A stretch of 64,000 nt of DNA from contig NZ_JAAKEL010000001.1 in NCBI RefSeq assembly GCF_011039205.1, positions 186,001 to 250,000 on the forward strand, read 5' to 3'. Below, one piece after another: positions 1 through 9,011 of this stretch (the stretch's first letter is position 1; each line of letters starts with the position of its first letter). The notes under the pieces were generated by a model. That model was not told the origin of the DNA and searched no databases. It was given only the letters and a program-made list of their open reading frames with translations. Source of the DNA: Dysgonomonas sp. ZJ279 (lineage in GTDB: Bacteria; Bacteroidota; Bacteroidia; Bacteroidales; Dysgonomonadaceae). The translations under genes were made by a program, and so were the position numbers.

Positions 1-208
1 GCCACAATAGCATCCCGATTGCTCCAATTGCAGCTTCGGCTTTAGTTACATTGCCCGAAGTCGCACTTGCACCTAATCGACCTACCCACGACATAGCCAT
101 TAAGGTATATGCCATTTGCAGGAAACTTGTGCCCATTAAAGGTAAAGCAAGGCGAATGAGGCTGGAGAATATCTTACCCTCTGTTAGATTCTGTATTCCG
201 GATTTCAT
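1..208 (-). CDS. MATE family efflux transporter, N-terminal part (cut by window edge)
   Basis: The first 69 codons are visible on the minus strand; the rest lies outside the window. The protein opens with a short polar stretch (MKSGIQNLTEG) followed by a hydrophobic helix with the ALPLMGTSFLQMAY pattern and an MSWVGRLGA stretch, which is the usual start of multidrug and toxic-compound extrusion (MATE) transporters. These inner-membrane antiporters export drugs or metabolites using Na+ or H+. The start is the ATG whose complement is at 206-208, preceded by an A-rich leader and no Shine-Dalgarno sequence. Substrate cannot be inferred. The family call rests on the N-terminus only. Confidence 0.75.
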   Translation of the reverse strand, partial: MKSGIQNLTEGKIFSSLIRLALPLMGTSFLQMAYTLMAMSWVGRLGASATSGNVTKAEAAIGAIGMLLW

Positions 209-236
209 TTATAGTTTTAGTGTTCAAGTGAAAGTT

Positions 237-1562
237 TTATAGGTCTTTCAGCAATTTGTCTTTCTCTTTGAGGTGTATCACCTCTCTTATTTCAAGAATT
301 ACTTCCCATTCACTTCTAAATTCGATGTCAGTATCTATCATGAAATCTTCCGAACCATGTAAATTAATTTTATCAAAGAAATAAGCAACACTGATATGAT
401 TAATATCTATCGCCGGAATATAAGCCGGTACCATTGTGCTGCCTTCGGATGGTGTTTCGACTATCAATCTTATTTCCTGCAAATAGAAAAGTGTATCGCT
501 TGTCAGTTTTGTTGGTATCTTATAGCGTTCAGATAATTCATCGGCAGTAAATGGAGTATATCCTTTTTCGAAACGTTTTACGATAAGAGTCATTATAAGT
601 AATGTAATGAAATCTTTGTACCGACGGCTAATATTCGATGTTTCATGTTCGAAACTGAACTTATTTACATTCTGATATGCGAATGACAGCTGCACTCCAA
701 ATAGAACGAAGAACCACGTTAATTGCAGCCATAATAATAGTAACGGCAAAGCGGCGAAACTACCATATATGGCATTGTATTTCGAAATCCAGATTTGTCC
801 GCTGATATATAGTAATTGGAAGACCTGAAAGCAAATACCCGTGAAAACTCCACCTAATAAAGCACTGCTGAATTTCACTTTCGTATTCGGGATATATATG
901 TAGAGGATAGTAAATAATAAGATCGTGATGAGAAACGGTATAGTCTTAACTAATGGATTGAGAACCAGACCTAGAAAATATTGTTGGTCGGCAGTAGAAT
1001 TAAGTATAACCGTCAAACCCGCATTACATACTAGAAATACAGGTGCAATAATAATCAATGCCAGATAATCAGTGAACATACGGAAATATGTCCTCCCCTT
1101 TTTTATCTGCCATATCATATTGAAATTCTCTTCTATATTCGATAAAAGATTAATCACTGTATATAGTAGCATGATGATACCAATTCCTAAAAAGACACCC
1201 CCTTGGGCGTATTCTATCGATTTGTCAATAAAAGCTGTCGCTTTATTAAGCACTTCCTCTTGTCCTGTGAAGTAGCTGAACAATTGCGTCTTAACTATAT
1301 TCTGAAATCCAAATCCACGGGCTATGGCAAATAGTACCGCCAATAGAGGAACGATGGATAATAAGGTGCTGTATGTGAGAGCTGATGCGCGTGTAAAGAG
1401 TTGAGCACCATCTATATTACGGATAGCAAGTATAAATGTTTTAATAATATTATACAGACCTATCTTGTGTGAAGAGTGGCTGGTTGATTTGCTTACTCTC
1501 CAGATTCCGTAAGTCAGAAAACGAATAACTCGTTGTACAAACGTTTTTATTTTCTCGATCAT
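237..1562 (-). CDS. YihY/virulence factor BrkB family membrane protein
   Basis: This 441-residue protein has about six hydrophobic segments between residues 40 and 290, including the family-typical RASALTYSTLLSIVPLLAV stretch near residues 58-76. That matches the YihY/BrkB family, once mislabelled RNase BN; its molecular function is unsettled. The C-terminal 150 residues are soluble and resemble a small winged-helix-like extension, common in Bacteroidetes members. The gene lies just downstream of the RNase P RNA on the same strand and upstream of the MATE gene. Family assignment is firm; function is unknown. Confidence 0.85.
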   Translation of the reverse strand: MIEKIKTFVQRVIRFLTYGIWRVSKSTSHSSHKIGLYNIIKTFILAIRNIDGAQLFTRASALTYSTLLSIVPLLAVLFAIARGFGFQNIVKTQLFSYFTGQEEVLNKATAFIDKSIEYAQGGVFLGIGIIMLLYTVINLLSNIEENFNMIWQIKKGRTYFRMFTDYLALIIIAPVFLVCNAGLTVILNSTADQQYFLGLVLNPLVKTIPFLITILLFTILYIYIPNTKVKFSSALLGGVFTGICFQVFQLLYISGQIWISKYNAIYGSFAALPLLLLWLQLTWFFVLFGVQLSFAYQNVNKFSFEHETSNISRRYKDFITLLIMTLIVKRFEKGYTPFTADELSERYKIPTKLTSDTLFYLQEIRLIVETPSEGSTMVPAYIPAIDINHISVAYFFDKINLHGSEDFMIDTDIEFRSEWEVILEIREVIHLKEKDKLLKDL

Positions 1563-1621
1563 ATAACTTTATATTTCGTTCAAAATATAGCAGATAAAGA
1601 ATAAGGCAGAATAATAAAAAT

Positions 1622-1980
1622 ACAGTAAGTCTATAAGCCGGGTCCTGTATCTTGCAAGCAAGATGTCTGTCATTTATCTACGGATGCTGTCACCAGCAAA
1701 CTCTAGCGACCTACCCCCCGACATCGGGCGAGCAGCCCTACATGCGTCGGTATACATGGTCTTACAACTCGCAAGTGGTACGGCTCTGTACATTGCTGCA
1801 CAGACCGGTGAGCTCTTACCTCACCTTTTCACCCTTACTCCACCGAAGCGAAGCGGTTATTCTCTGTTACCTTAACTCTGCTTTCACAAACAGCTTCCCA
1901 TTAAGAAGTGCGATGCTCTGTGTTGCCCGGACTTTCCTCTTTCTACCCGAAGGTAGCCAGCGACAAACCGACCTACTGTA
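1622..1980 (-). ncRNA. rnpB: RNase P RNA (catalytic subunit, class A)
   Basis: On the minus strand the RNA carries the near-universal P4 signature GAGGAAAGTCCGGGC (1925-1939) close to its 5' end and the matching CCCGGCTTATAG near its 3' end (about 1632-1643). The ends pair as helix P1: AGTAGGTC (1970-1977) with GACTTACT (1624-1631), one G-U pair. A length near 355 nt is normal. The RNA trims the 5' leader from tRNA precursors. Plus-strand open frames across this region are spurious. Exact ends are estimated from P1 pairing. Confidence 0.95.
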
Positions 1981-2082
1981 TGAGGGTGCAAAGATAGGGG
2001 TTTTTTCAGTTATGAGTTACAAATGATGAATTATAAGTTTTCTCATTGCCGAATTGACCTGTTTCTCCGTATATCTCACTGA

Positions 2083-3381
2083 TTATTCTTTATCGTACAT
2101 CTCATTAAATTTAGGACGTATGAACAGACGCAGGGATACATCATAATTGAGATAACTCCATACCCAGTCTATAAATACCGCTAATCTGTTTCGTATTCCC
2201 ACAATAGATAGTATATGCACCAGCAGCCATAGCCACCATGCAACGAAACCTCCAAATCTGAATTTCCCCAGATCGGCAACGGCTGCATGGCGCCCTATTG
2301 TTGCAAGCGATCCTCTATCACTATATTTAAATTTCTCAGGAGCTTTTCCTGTTATCTTATTATTTAAGTTTTTAGCAAGGCATCTTGCCATTTGCAGCGC
2401 TACCTGTGCTACCTGCGGATGACCTTTAGGTGTTACCTCCGACATTTGGAGAGATGTGTCGCCTATCGCAAATACATTTTCATATCCATTTACTTGATTA
2501 TATTGATTCACCACAAGCCGACCTCTATTGTATGCAGATTCATCTAATCCTCTCAATCCATTCGGTTTTACTCCTGCTACCCAGAATACGTTTCTGGTAC
2601 GAAGGGTAGTATTATCGCTTAGTTCGACAGTGGGTTTGTCGTATGCTTTTACAGATATATCCTGATGTATTATCACACCTCTTTTGGTAAGAGTCTTTGC
2701 CGCACCTTCCGATGCATTTTCCGACATGGCAAATAATAGGCGTGGAGAGGCATCTACCAAATGTATTTCCATTTTACTGAAATCTACTTCAGGATAGTCT
2801 TTTGGCAATATACTTTTCTTCATATCGGCTAGTGCTCCGGCAAGTTCTACACCCGTAGCTCCTCCGCCAACAATGACAAATGATAGTATTTCTCTCAATT
2901 CATCATCGTCTTTTGCGCTTAGTGCTTCTTCGAAACTAAGGAGTATCCTGTTGCGAAGTAGTAGAGATTCAGATACAGATTTTAAAGCAAAGGTGCTTTC
3001 TTTCAGGTTGTCATTGCCGAAGTAATTCGTGTCGCAGCCTGTAGCGATTACTACATAATCGTAAGTAATATCGCCGATATTTGTTTCGACTTTTTTGTCT
3101 TCAGTAATTATTTGCTTTGCTTCGCACATGCGGAAATGCACATTCTTACTCTTGTTAAATGTCTTTCGATGTGGGTAAGATATCGAACTGGGTTCTAAGC
3201 CACCTGTAGCTACCTGATAAAACAGGGGTTGAAACTGATAATAATTATTCTTATCGATTAATACTATTTGATAATATTTCTTGTCTAACCTTTTAGCCAG
3301 TTCTAGTCCTGCAAATCCGCCACCAACAATGACCACGCGTTTCTTATCTCCGGCATCGGGGATGTTTACATTATAATTCAT
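2083..3381 (-). CDS. ndh: Type II NADH dehydrogenase (NDH-2), NAD(P)/FAD-dependent oxidoreductase
   Basis: The 432-residue protein would oxidise NADH and pass electrons to quinone without pumping protons. Residues 14-30 hold the FAD-binding VVIVGGGFAGLELAK motif, and a second dinucleotide fold for NADH is near residues 165-180 (FVIVGGGATGVELAGAL). A CGD-like FAD motif occurs as NVFAIGDTSL near residue 305. The C-terminus has a hydrophobic segment (FGGFVAWWLWLLVHILSIVG) for membrane attachment, as in NDH-2. The gene follows the DedA gene on the same strand but is separated by a hairpin terminator. Sulfide:quinone reductase relatives share the fold, but the length and C-terminal tail favour NDH-2. 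Confidence 0.88.
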   Translation of the reverse strand: MNYNVNIPDAGDKKRVVIVGGGFAGLELAKRLDKKYYQIVLIDKNNYYQFQPLFYQVATGGLEPSSISYPHRKTFNKSKNVHFRMCEAKQIITEDKKVETNIGDITYDYVVIATGCDTNYFGNDNLKESTFALKSVSESLLLRNRILLSFEEALSAKDDDELREILSFVIVGGGATGVELAGALADMKKSILPKDYPEVDFSKMEIHLVDASPRLLFAMSENASEGAAKTLTKRGVIIHQDISVKAYDKPTVELSDNTTLRTRNVFWVAGVKPNGLRGLDESAYNRGRLVVNQYNQVNGYENVFAIGDTSLQMSEVTPKGHPQVAQVALQMARCLAKNLNNKITGKAPEKFKYSDRGSLATIGRHAAVADLGKFRFGGFVAWWLWLLVHILSIVGIRNRLAVFIDWVWSYLNYDVSLRLFIRPKFNEMYDKE

Positions 3382-3394
3382 TTTATTAAAATAT

Positions 3395-3432
3395 TAAAAG
3401 CCAATATTGCATCTAATTAAACAATATTGGCT
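3395..3432 (-). terminator. Rho-independent terminator after the DedA gene
   Basis: An 11-bp perfect stem, AGCCAATATTG (3399-3409) with CAATATTGGCT (3422-3432), encloses a 12-nt loop. Read on the minus strand it is followed by a T-rich tract (TTTTAATATTTT), so it would end transcription from the DedA gene before ndh. Confidence 0.75.
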
Positions 3433-3459
3433 ATTTATAAGTTTTAAATTTAGCTTATT

Positions 3460-4134
3460 TTAATCGGCTATATCCTTTTTTGCTGTGAATTTTGCCTTTA
3501 CAACTTCGTATATTGCAGGGAGTATAGACACTACGACTATAATAAGAACTACTTTATCAAGATTTTTTTCTACCCATTCCAATCGTCCTATTAATGCACC
3601 TAATGTACAGAAAATAACAACCCAAGCTATGCCTCCGATTACATTATATGAGAAGAAATGTTTATAGCTCATCTTTCCCATACCGGCTACAAATGGAGCA
3701 AATGTTCTTACGATGGGAACGAAACGCGCTAAAATGATGGTTTTGCCACCATGTTTTTCGTAGAACTTATTCGTTTTCTCCAGATAGCTTTGTTTGAATA
3801 TCTTCGAATTGGGGTTGCTAAATAACTTTTGTCCGAAATAACGGCCAATCGTATAATTTACTGCATCACCTATTATTGCAGCAATTATTAGTATAATAAC
3901 CAAAAAGTATATGTGAAGAGGATTATCAGGTCGTACAGCAATTGCTCCCGCAAGAAATAATAATGAATCACCCGGAAGAAAAGGCGTGACAACTAATCCT
4001 GTTTCACAGAATATTATTAAAAATAATATGGCGTAAACCCATACTCCATAGTCTGTTACTAACATATCTAATGTGCCACCTGTATCTCTTAGCAGGTTGA
4101 GAAAGAATGTCCATGCTTCGTGTAAAAAATCCAT
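3460..4134 (-). CDS. DedA family membrane protein
   Basis: This 224-residue integral membrane protein has the DedA hallmarks: an [17 protein letters not shown] segment near residues 45-61, [13 protein letters not shown] near 89-101, and the [18 protein letters not shown] motif near 135-153 with its conserved arginines. DedA proteins sit in the inner membrane and help recycle lipid carriers or keep membrane potential and pH tolerance; the substrate of this member is unknown. The start ATG (complement 4132-4134) has an A/T-rich leader. It is 71 bases downstream of the DJ-1 gene, and a terminator follows it. Confidence 0.9.
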   Translation of the reverse strand: MDFLHEAWTFFLNLLRDTGGTLDMLVTDYGVWVYAILFLIIFCETGLVVTPFLPGDSLLFLAGAIAVRPDNPLHIYFLVIILIIAAIIGDAVNYTIGRYFGQKLFSNPNSKIFKQSYLEKTNKFYEKHGGKTIILARFVPIVRTFAPFVAGMGKMSYKHFFSYNVIGGIAWVVIFCTLGALIGRLEWVEKNLDKVVLIIVVVSILPAIYEVVKAKFTAKKDIAD

Positions 4135-4205
4135 TTTAAGTTTTGTATTATAATTGTAGTGCAGGAGCTAATAAGATTCGTTCTTTTATCCCTACATTAT
4201 TTTTT

Positions 4206-4745
4206 TTATACTAATAGCCCCGCAGCAACAGCATCACGTTTCTCTTTTCCGGCAATAAGTTCTACCAGCTTGAGAGCAAAATCGATTGTAAGTCCGGGAC
4301 CTCTGCCTGTTGTTATATTGCCATCTACTACAACCGCTTTTTCTGTTTGCAATGTTGCGCCTTTCAGGTATTTTTCAAAACCCGGATAACAAGTTGCATT
4401 TTTACCATCAAGTAGACCTAGTCCACCCAATACCATTGGCGAAGCGCATATCGCTGCTACTTTTTCTCCTTTTTGAGCGAAAGCAAGTACAGCTTTTTTC
4501 AGACCATCATGATCGTTGTATGCAGGCGTTCCACCGGGCAATACTAGCATTTCTGTATCCGAAAGGTCAATTTCATCGAACATTATATCTGCAACAACAG
4601 TCACTTGGCGGCTACTTGTCACTTGTTTGCTGTCAGTTAGTGAAACAGACTTCACATTCAGTTCGGCACGACGTAATATATCGATTGTTCCGAGTGCTTC
4701 TATTTCTTCAAAACCTGTAGTCAAAAAAACAAATATAGTCTTCAT
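4206..4745 (-). CDS. DJ-1/YajL family protein (ThiJ/PfpI superfamily)
   Basis: The 179-residue length, the start MKTIFVFLTTGFEEIEAL and the nucleophile-elbow motif AAICASP with Cys100 are typical of DJ-1/YajL proteins. The conserved acidic partner lies in FEEIE near residues 12-16. Family members protect against oxidative and carbonyl damage, with reported chaperone, glyoxalase or deglycase activities that remain debated. The gene starts 6 bases after the tonB stop, so it is very likely co-transcribed with pdxJ-tonB. Confidence 0.9.
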   Translation of the reverse strand: MKTIFVFLTTGFEEIEALGTIDILRRAELNVKSVSLTDSKQVTSSRQVTVVADIMFDEIDLSDTEMLVLPGGTPAYNDHDGLKKAVLAFAQKGEKVAAICASPMVLGGLGLLDGKNATCYPGFEKYLKGATLQTEKAVVVDGNITTGRGPGLTIDFALKLVELIAGKEKRDAVAAGLLV

Positions 4746-4751
4746 AATAAC

Positions 4752-5615
4752 TTAGTTTAGATTGAATTTATATGTAATGGTTCCTTTTTGATTCGCTGCT
4801 TTTTCTACTATGTTGAATTTAGTTTTCCGAGCCGCTTTCAGTGCTTCATTTTTCAGCGTGGCGCTCGGTGTGTTTGTTCCTTTACCTATTGTAGCTTCTG
4901 TTACATTTCCCTTAGGATCGACAACAATATCCACAACTACAGTGCCATAGTCGTCTACCGAATAAGTCGGTTTGGCCAATCCACCACTACCAAGGCTACG
5001 TCCTCCAAGATCGAACGATCCCCAACCTCCGATGCCCGATGTTTTGCCATAGCTGGCATTTCCGGTCGGTACACCTTGCGTACCTGTGCCCTCGGTGTTT
5101 CCACGACTACCGCTGCCTGTTCCATTACCAAAAAGTCCAGCCATCTGATTGTTGATCTGACCTTTCTTTTCAGCTTCTTGTTTGGCTATACGATCTGCTT
5201 CCGCTTTTTTACGTTGTTCGGTGGCTTCTTGTTCTTTCTTTTCTTCGGCTTTTTTCTTAGCTTCTTTTATTGCGACAGTTTCCTCAAAATCCTGTGTAAC
5301 AGCAGACTTTTCGGTATTGGTTGTTGTTGGCTTGGTTTTAGCACTGGTAGGTTCTACCATTGGGATAGGATCTTCACTGACATTTGGCGAGGAAGCTTCT
5401 TCTGCCCCCAAATTACCATTGCCACGACCAAAAGGTTCATCGTCGCCGAAAGCATCGGGTACATTGCCGAACATAACGGGCACACCTCCTAAATCTTCAG
5501 AAAAACGTGTGTCAATAGAAGGTTTTAAATAGATGAAAAGGAGAGACAGGATAATTATAATATGAAACGCTGCCGTTCCTGCTATACTTATCATTTTTTC
5601 TTTTCCGTCTTCCAT
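4752..5615 (-). CDS. tonB: Energy transducer TonB-like protein
   Basis: This 287-residue protein has one N-terminal membrane helix (residues about 10-28), a periplasmic spacer with a charged coiled stretch rich in K/E/A (about 105-150), a glycine-rich segment (about 160-215) and a C-terminal TonB/TolA-type domain (about 215-287, with YGTVVVDIVVDPKGNVTEA). It should span the periplasm and pass proton-motive energy to outer-membrane TonB-dependent receptors such as SusC. It starts 16 bases after pdxJ and precedes the DJ-1 gene, forming one operon. No exbB or exbD gene is next to it. TolA-like roles cannot be excluded. Confidence 0.8.
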   Translation of the reverse strand: MEDGKEKMISIAGTAAFHIIIILSLLFIYLKPSIDTRFSEDLGGVPVMFGNVPDAFGDDEPFGRGNGNLGAEEASSPNVSEDPIPMVEPTSAKTKPTTTNTEKSAVTQDFEETVAIKEAKKKAEEKKEQEATEQRKKAEADRIAKQEAEKKGQINNQMAGLFGNGTGSGSRGNTEGTGTQGVPTGNASYGKTSGIGGWGSFDLGGRSLGSGGLAKPTYSVDDYGTVVVDIVVDPKGNVTEATIGKGTNTPSATLKNEALKAARKTKFNIVEKAANQKGTITYKFNLN

Positions 5616-5631
5616 ATTTAGGTGTTTTTTA

Positions 5632-6363
5632 TTAAAGAATCTCTTCCGTATTCTTTAAACAGTTTTTATATCCTATTATTGTCTTCTCAAGTCCGATGTA
5701 AAGAGCTTCACTGATAAGAGCATGGCCGATAGATACTTCGTCTAGCCATGGTATGTTCTTATATAGAAAATGTAGATTCTCAAGGCTGAGATCGTGCCCC
5801 GCATTTACGCCAAGACCCAGTTTTTTAGCTGCTTTAGCTGCTTCTACAAATGGTGCAACAGCCGCTTCTTTATTCTTCGGATAATTAAGAGCGTAAGGCT
5901 CAGTATATAATTCGATACGATCAGTTCCGGCTTTAGCCGCATACTCTACCATTTTTATGTCAGCATCTACAAATATAGATGTGCGGATACCTGCCGAGGT
6001 TAGTTTGTCTATTATATCGCGAAGAAAATCCAGATTCTTCACAGTATCCCATCCTGCATTCGATGTTATTGCATCAGGTCCGTCCGGCACAAGCGTTACT
6101 TGAGTCGGTTTGATAGTTGTTACTAAATCCATAAACTTAGTAGATGGATAGCCTTCTATATTAAATTCGGTACGTATTCTTCCTTGAAGATCGAATACAT
6201 CTTTATATCGTATGTGACGCTCATCGGGACGAGGATGTACGGTAATACCATCTGCGCCGAAAGTTTCACAATCACGAGCTACTTTTAAAAGATCCGGAAC
6301 ATTACCTCCGCGCGAATTGCGAAGGGTCGCAATTTTGTTAATGTTAACACTCAGTTTGGTCAT
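5632..6363 (-). CDS. pdxJ: Pyridoxine 5'-phosphate synthase
   Basis: PdxJ condenses 1-deoxyxylulose 5-phosphate with 1-amino-acetone 3-phosphate to make pyridoxine 5'-phosphate, the last ring-forming step of the DXP-dependent vitamin B6 route. The 243-residue protein is full length and begins with the family pattern [17 protein letters not shown]. The [11 protein letters not shown] motif (residues about 40-51) and [11 protein letters not shown] (about 191-201) are active-site segments. It is the first gene of a pdxJ-tonB-DJ-1 operon, divergent from nadK. Confidence 0.95.
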   Translation of the reverse strand: MTKLSVNINKIATLRNSRGGNVPDLLKVARDCETFGADGITVHPRPDERHIRYKDVFDLQGRIRTEFNIEGYPSTKFMDLVTTIKPTQVTLVPDGPDAITSNAGWDTVKNLDFLRDIIDKLTSAGIRTSIFVDADIKMVEYAAKAGTDRIELYTEPYALNYPKNKEAAVAPFVEAAKAAKKLGLGVNAGHDLSLENLHFLYKNIPWLDEVSIGHALISEALYIGLEKTIIGYKNCLKNTEEIL

Positions 6364-6460
6364 AAAAAAACATTAAAAATATCCCGACAAAATAAATACT
6401 AAAGAAACAATTCTTATAAGTCAAAACTTTTTTAGCAACTTTGTGCTACAAAAAGAGATA

Positions 6461-6468
6461 CAAATGTA
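6461..6468 (-). promoter_or_regulatory. Putative -7 box for pdxJ operon
   Basis: The minus strand reads TACATTTG, an exact match to the Bacteroidetes -7 consensus TAnnTTTG, about 98 bases before the pdxJ start. A clear -33 TTG at the right distance was not found, so this is only a candidate. Confidence 0.35.
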
Positions 6469-6579
6469 ATACGAATTGATGAAATATACGAATCTGACTT
6501 CTTATTTCACGCATAAATATAACGATTTGACCTCCTATTTGTTTTATGAATTAATATAATTAGTCTTAAACCAACGATA

Positions 6580-7446
6580 ATGAAGATAGCAATATTCGGT
6601 AGCAGACATCAGAAATTAGAGCAGATAGAACGTATATTCAACATCTTGCTCGAAAACCGTGTCGAAATCTATGTGCAGGATCGCTTTTATGAATATCTAT
6701 CCACCGGATTTGGCTTGCAATACGATGTTGCGGGAATCTTCAATGGTGAGGACTTTTCTGCCGATATGGCAATCAGTATCGGAGGGGATGGAACTTTCTT
6801 ACGTACGGCTTCGGCGATAGGAAAGAAAGATATTCCCATATTTGGTATCAATACAGGGCGGTTGGGTTTTTTGGCAGATGTCACTGACGAAGAATTAGAT
6901 TGTGCATTAGCTGATATTCTGGCAGGGAAGTATAGGATCGAAAATCGTAATCAGCTTCAACTTTCTACTAACGAGAAAGCTTTTCATGGTTTTAACTATG
7001 CGTTGAATGAAATTGCAATATTGAAACAGGATACGGCATCTATGATAACGCTGCATGCTTATATTAATGACGAGTATCTTACATCTTATGAGGCTGATGG
7101 ATTGATAATTGCGACACCAACCGGTTCTACTGCTTACTCGCTAAGTGTGGGTGGTCCTATAATGACACCTACTTCTTCGAGTTTTATAATTGCACCTGTT
7201 GCACCGCATAGCCTGAGTGCAAGACCGTTGGTCGTAGATAATCATTGTGTGATTACCCTCGAAGTAGAAAGTCGCAGCGATAGCTTCCTTATTTCGCTCG
7301 ATGGGCGTTCTAATGTGTTTTCTACAGGCACAAAACTGCACATAAAGAAAGCTGACTTCACACTTAAGGTTGTAAAACGCTTAGGTCATACTTTCTATGG
7401 CACGCTTCGCGACAAGCTGATGTGGGGTGTCGATCCACGCCAATAA
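6580..7446 (+). CDS. nadK: NAD kinase
   Basis: The enzyme phosphorylates NAD+ to NADP+ with ATP or polyphosphate. The 288-residue length is usual. The signature ISIGGDGTFLR holds the key aspartate D70, and the NE motif occurs as ALNEIAIL near residue 142. A glycine-rich TPTGSTAYSLSVGGPI segment near residues 174-189 is the second conserved substrate loop. The gene is divergent from pdxJ, with a shared 216-bp upstream region. The start MKIAIFGS matches the family. Confidence 0.96.
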   Translation: MKIAIFGSRHQKLEQIERIFNILLENRVEIYVQDRFYEYLSTGFGLQYDVAGIFNGEDFSADMAISIGGDGTFLRTASAIGKKDIPIFGINTGRLGFLADVTDEELDCALADILAGKYRIENRNQLQLSTNEKAFHGFNYALNEIAILKQDTASMITLHAYINDEYLTSYEADGLIIATPTGSTAYSLSVGGPIMTPTSSSFIIAPVAPHSLSARPLVVDNHCVITLEVESRSDSFLISLDGRSNVFSTGTKLHIKKADFTLKVVKRLGHTFYGTLRDKLMWGVDPRQ

Positions 7447-7458
7447 TAATATATTCTT

Positions 7459-7491
7459 AGCCTCCCCAACCTCTCCAGAAGAGGGGCTTGG
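7459..7491. repeat. GC-rich intergenic repeat-like palindrome
   Basis: This 33-base C-rich then G-rich segment between the ends of nadK and lpdA has the form AGCCTCCCC...GAGGGGCTTGG. It is much richer in GC than its surroundings and contains short self-complementary arms (CCTCT with AGAGG). It resembles the 'AAGCCCCTCTCC...GAGAGGGGTTGGGG' dispersed intergenic repeats remembered from many Bacteroidetes genomes. It occurs once in this window, so its repeat nature cannot be shown here. Confidence 0.35.
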
Positions 7492-7530
7492 TTCCTCGCA
7501 AGACAAACATCAATAAACTTTATATTGAGC

Positions 7531-8883
7531 TCACGCGAAGAGTGTTTCGTGTATTATCTCTCCCACAGTAGGATGAGGGAATACTATCTTTTGGAATTCT
7601 TCTACAGTGTATTCTTTTTCGATTGCGATTCCTGCTATAACGATCAACTCTGAGGCAGGATTGCCTAGCATGTGGCATCCTACAATTTTTTCGTCGCTAT
7701 CTATAATTAATTTGCATACGCCGTTTCCTAACTCATTCTCAGCAACAAAACGTCCTGAATATGCCATCGGTAGTTTTAAAATCTTATGCTTTACGTTTTG
7801 AGCAATAAGTTCTTCTTCTGTTTTGCCCACTCCTGCTATTTCAGGATTAGTATATACAACACCGGGTATGGCTTTGTAGCTCATCTTATCTTCTATTCCT
7901 AGTATGTGATTGATTGCAACCTCTCCTTCGCGTACGGCCGTGTGTGCTAGCAGCGAGTAGCCTGTGATATCTCCACAAGCGTAGATGCTGGGGTGGGAGG
8001 TTTGCATATATTCATTTACCTTAATTCCTTTGCGAAATAATTCGATATTTAAAGTTTCCAACCCTAAGTTGCTGATGATTGGTTGACGACCTGTGCTTAA
8101 TAGTATTTGTTGTGCTTCGATAGCATGTTGTTCGCCATCCTTTTCAACAATAACTTCCTTTTCATTGATCTCTACTACTTTCGTGTCAAGATGAAAACTA
8201 ATTCCTCTTTTGGCATAGTCTGTTCGAAGCATTGCCGAAAGTTCTTTGTCCATGGCTCCAAGTATTTCGGGAACCATTTCGATTACATTGACTTTCACAC
8301 CCAAGCTATTGAAGAACGATGCAAATTCTATTCCGATAACTCCACCTCCGATGATAGCTAAAGATTGTGGTAGTTCCTTATTATCAAGTGCTTCTTTTGA
8401 TGTCCAAAAACTGCTTTCTTTCAATCCTTTTATGGGAGGAATAATAGTTTCGGAGCCTGTGCATAATAATAGTTTCGTTGCAGTATATGTTTCGTCATTG
8501 CAAATTATCTGAATGTTTTTATCTGAATCTTCACCAAGAATAGATGCACTGCCATTTACAATTACAACATCGTGTGCAGCTAATTTTTGTTTTATACCTG
8601 CTGTCAGTTTGCGTACAGTCTTTTGTTTACGTCCGATAATGCGGCTAAGGTCGAAAGATACTTCACCTTCGACCAATACACCGTATTTAGCGGCGCTTTT
8701 AATATTGTCTAATGTTTTAGCCGAATATAAGAGGGTTTTGGTCGGAATACATCCTTCGTTAAGGCAAACGCCTCCTAAAGCGCTTTTTTCAAAGAGAATT
8801 GTTTTCATTCCATTTGCAGCAGCTTTTTCGGCAGCAGTGTATCCGGCAGGGCCTCCACCGATAATAGCAATGTCGTATTTCAT
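7531..8883 (-). CDS. lpdA: Dihydrolipoyl dehydrogenase (E3)
   Basis: This FAD enzyme reoxidises dihydrolipoyl groups of 2-oxoacid dehydrogenase or glycine cleavage complexes using NAD+. The 450-residue protein has the FAD motif AIIGGGPAGYTAAEKA at residues 6-21, the redox disulfide GGVCLNEGCIPTK with C40 and C45, an NAD-binding fold LAIIGGGVIGIEFASFF near 175-191, the second FAD motif IYACGDITG near 300, and the C-terminal HPTVGEIIHE carrying the catalytic His-Glu pair. No E1/E2 or glycine-cleavage genes are nearby, so which complex it serves is open. Confidence 0.93.
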   Translation of the reverse strand: MKYDIAIIGGGPAGYTAAEKAAANGMKTILFEKSALGGVCLNEGCIPTKTLLYSAKTLDNIKSAAKYGVLVEGEVSFDLSRIIGRKQKTVRKLTAGIKQKLAAHDVVIVNGSASILGEDSDKNIQIICNDETYTATKLLLCTGSETIIPPIKGLKESSFWTSKEALDNKELPQSLAIIGGGVIGIEFASFFNSLGVKVNVIEMVPEILGAMDKELSAMLRTDYAKRGISFHLDTKVVEINEKEVIVEKDGEQHAIEAQQILLSTGRQPIISNLGLETLNIELFRKGIKVNEYMQTSHPSIYACGDITGYSLLAHTAVREGEVAINHILGIEDKMSYKAIPGVVYTNPEIAGVGKTEEELIAQNVKHKILKLPMAYSGRFVAENELGNGVCKLIIDSDEKIVGCHMLGNPASELIVIAGIAIEKEYTVEEFQKIVFPHPTVGEIIHETLFA

Positions 8884-8900
8884 AATATAATGTGTTTTTC

Positions 8901-8941
8901 AGTTATTAAGTAGTTACAAGTAATTAGTTACGAGTTACAAG
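8901..8941. repeat. Short stuttering repeat upstream of lpdA
   Basis: The stretch is a degenerate repetition of an AGTTAC(A/G)AG unit: AGTTATTAAGT, AGTTACAAGTAATT, AGTTACGAGTTACAAG. A similar motif (TTATGAGTTACAAATGATGAATTATAAG) lies at about 2010-2037. Such AT-rich stutters are common in intergenic spaces of Bacteroidetes; function is unknown. Confidence 0.4.
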
Positions 8942-9011
8942 ACTGCTTATCAAATAATAAGTCAGTAAAAATATATCAATAAATATTTACAAGAACTTAA
9001 GTCTAATCGGA

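Noticed and set aside
1652-2026. Plus-strand ORFs (124 and 70 codons) over the RNase P RNA
   Set aside because: They lie across the minus-strand rnpB with its P4 and P1 signatures, and the translations show no protein-like pattern.
4788-5532. Long plus-strand ORFs (234 and 116 codons) opposite tonB
   Set aside because: They arise from the Lys/Glu/Ala- and Gly-rich low-complexity spacer of TonB read in reverse; the Phe/Ser-rich translations are artefacts.
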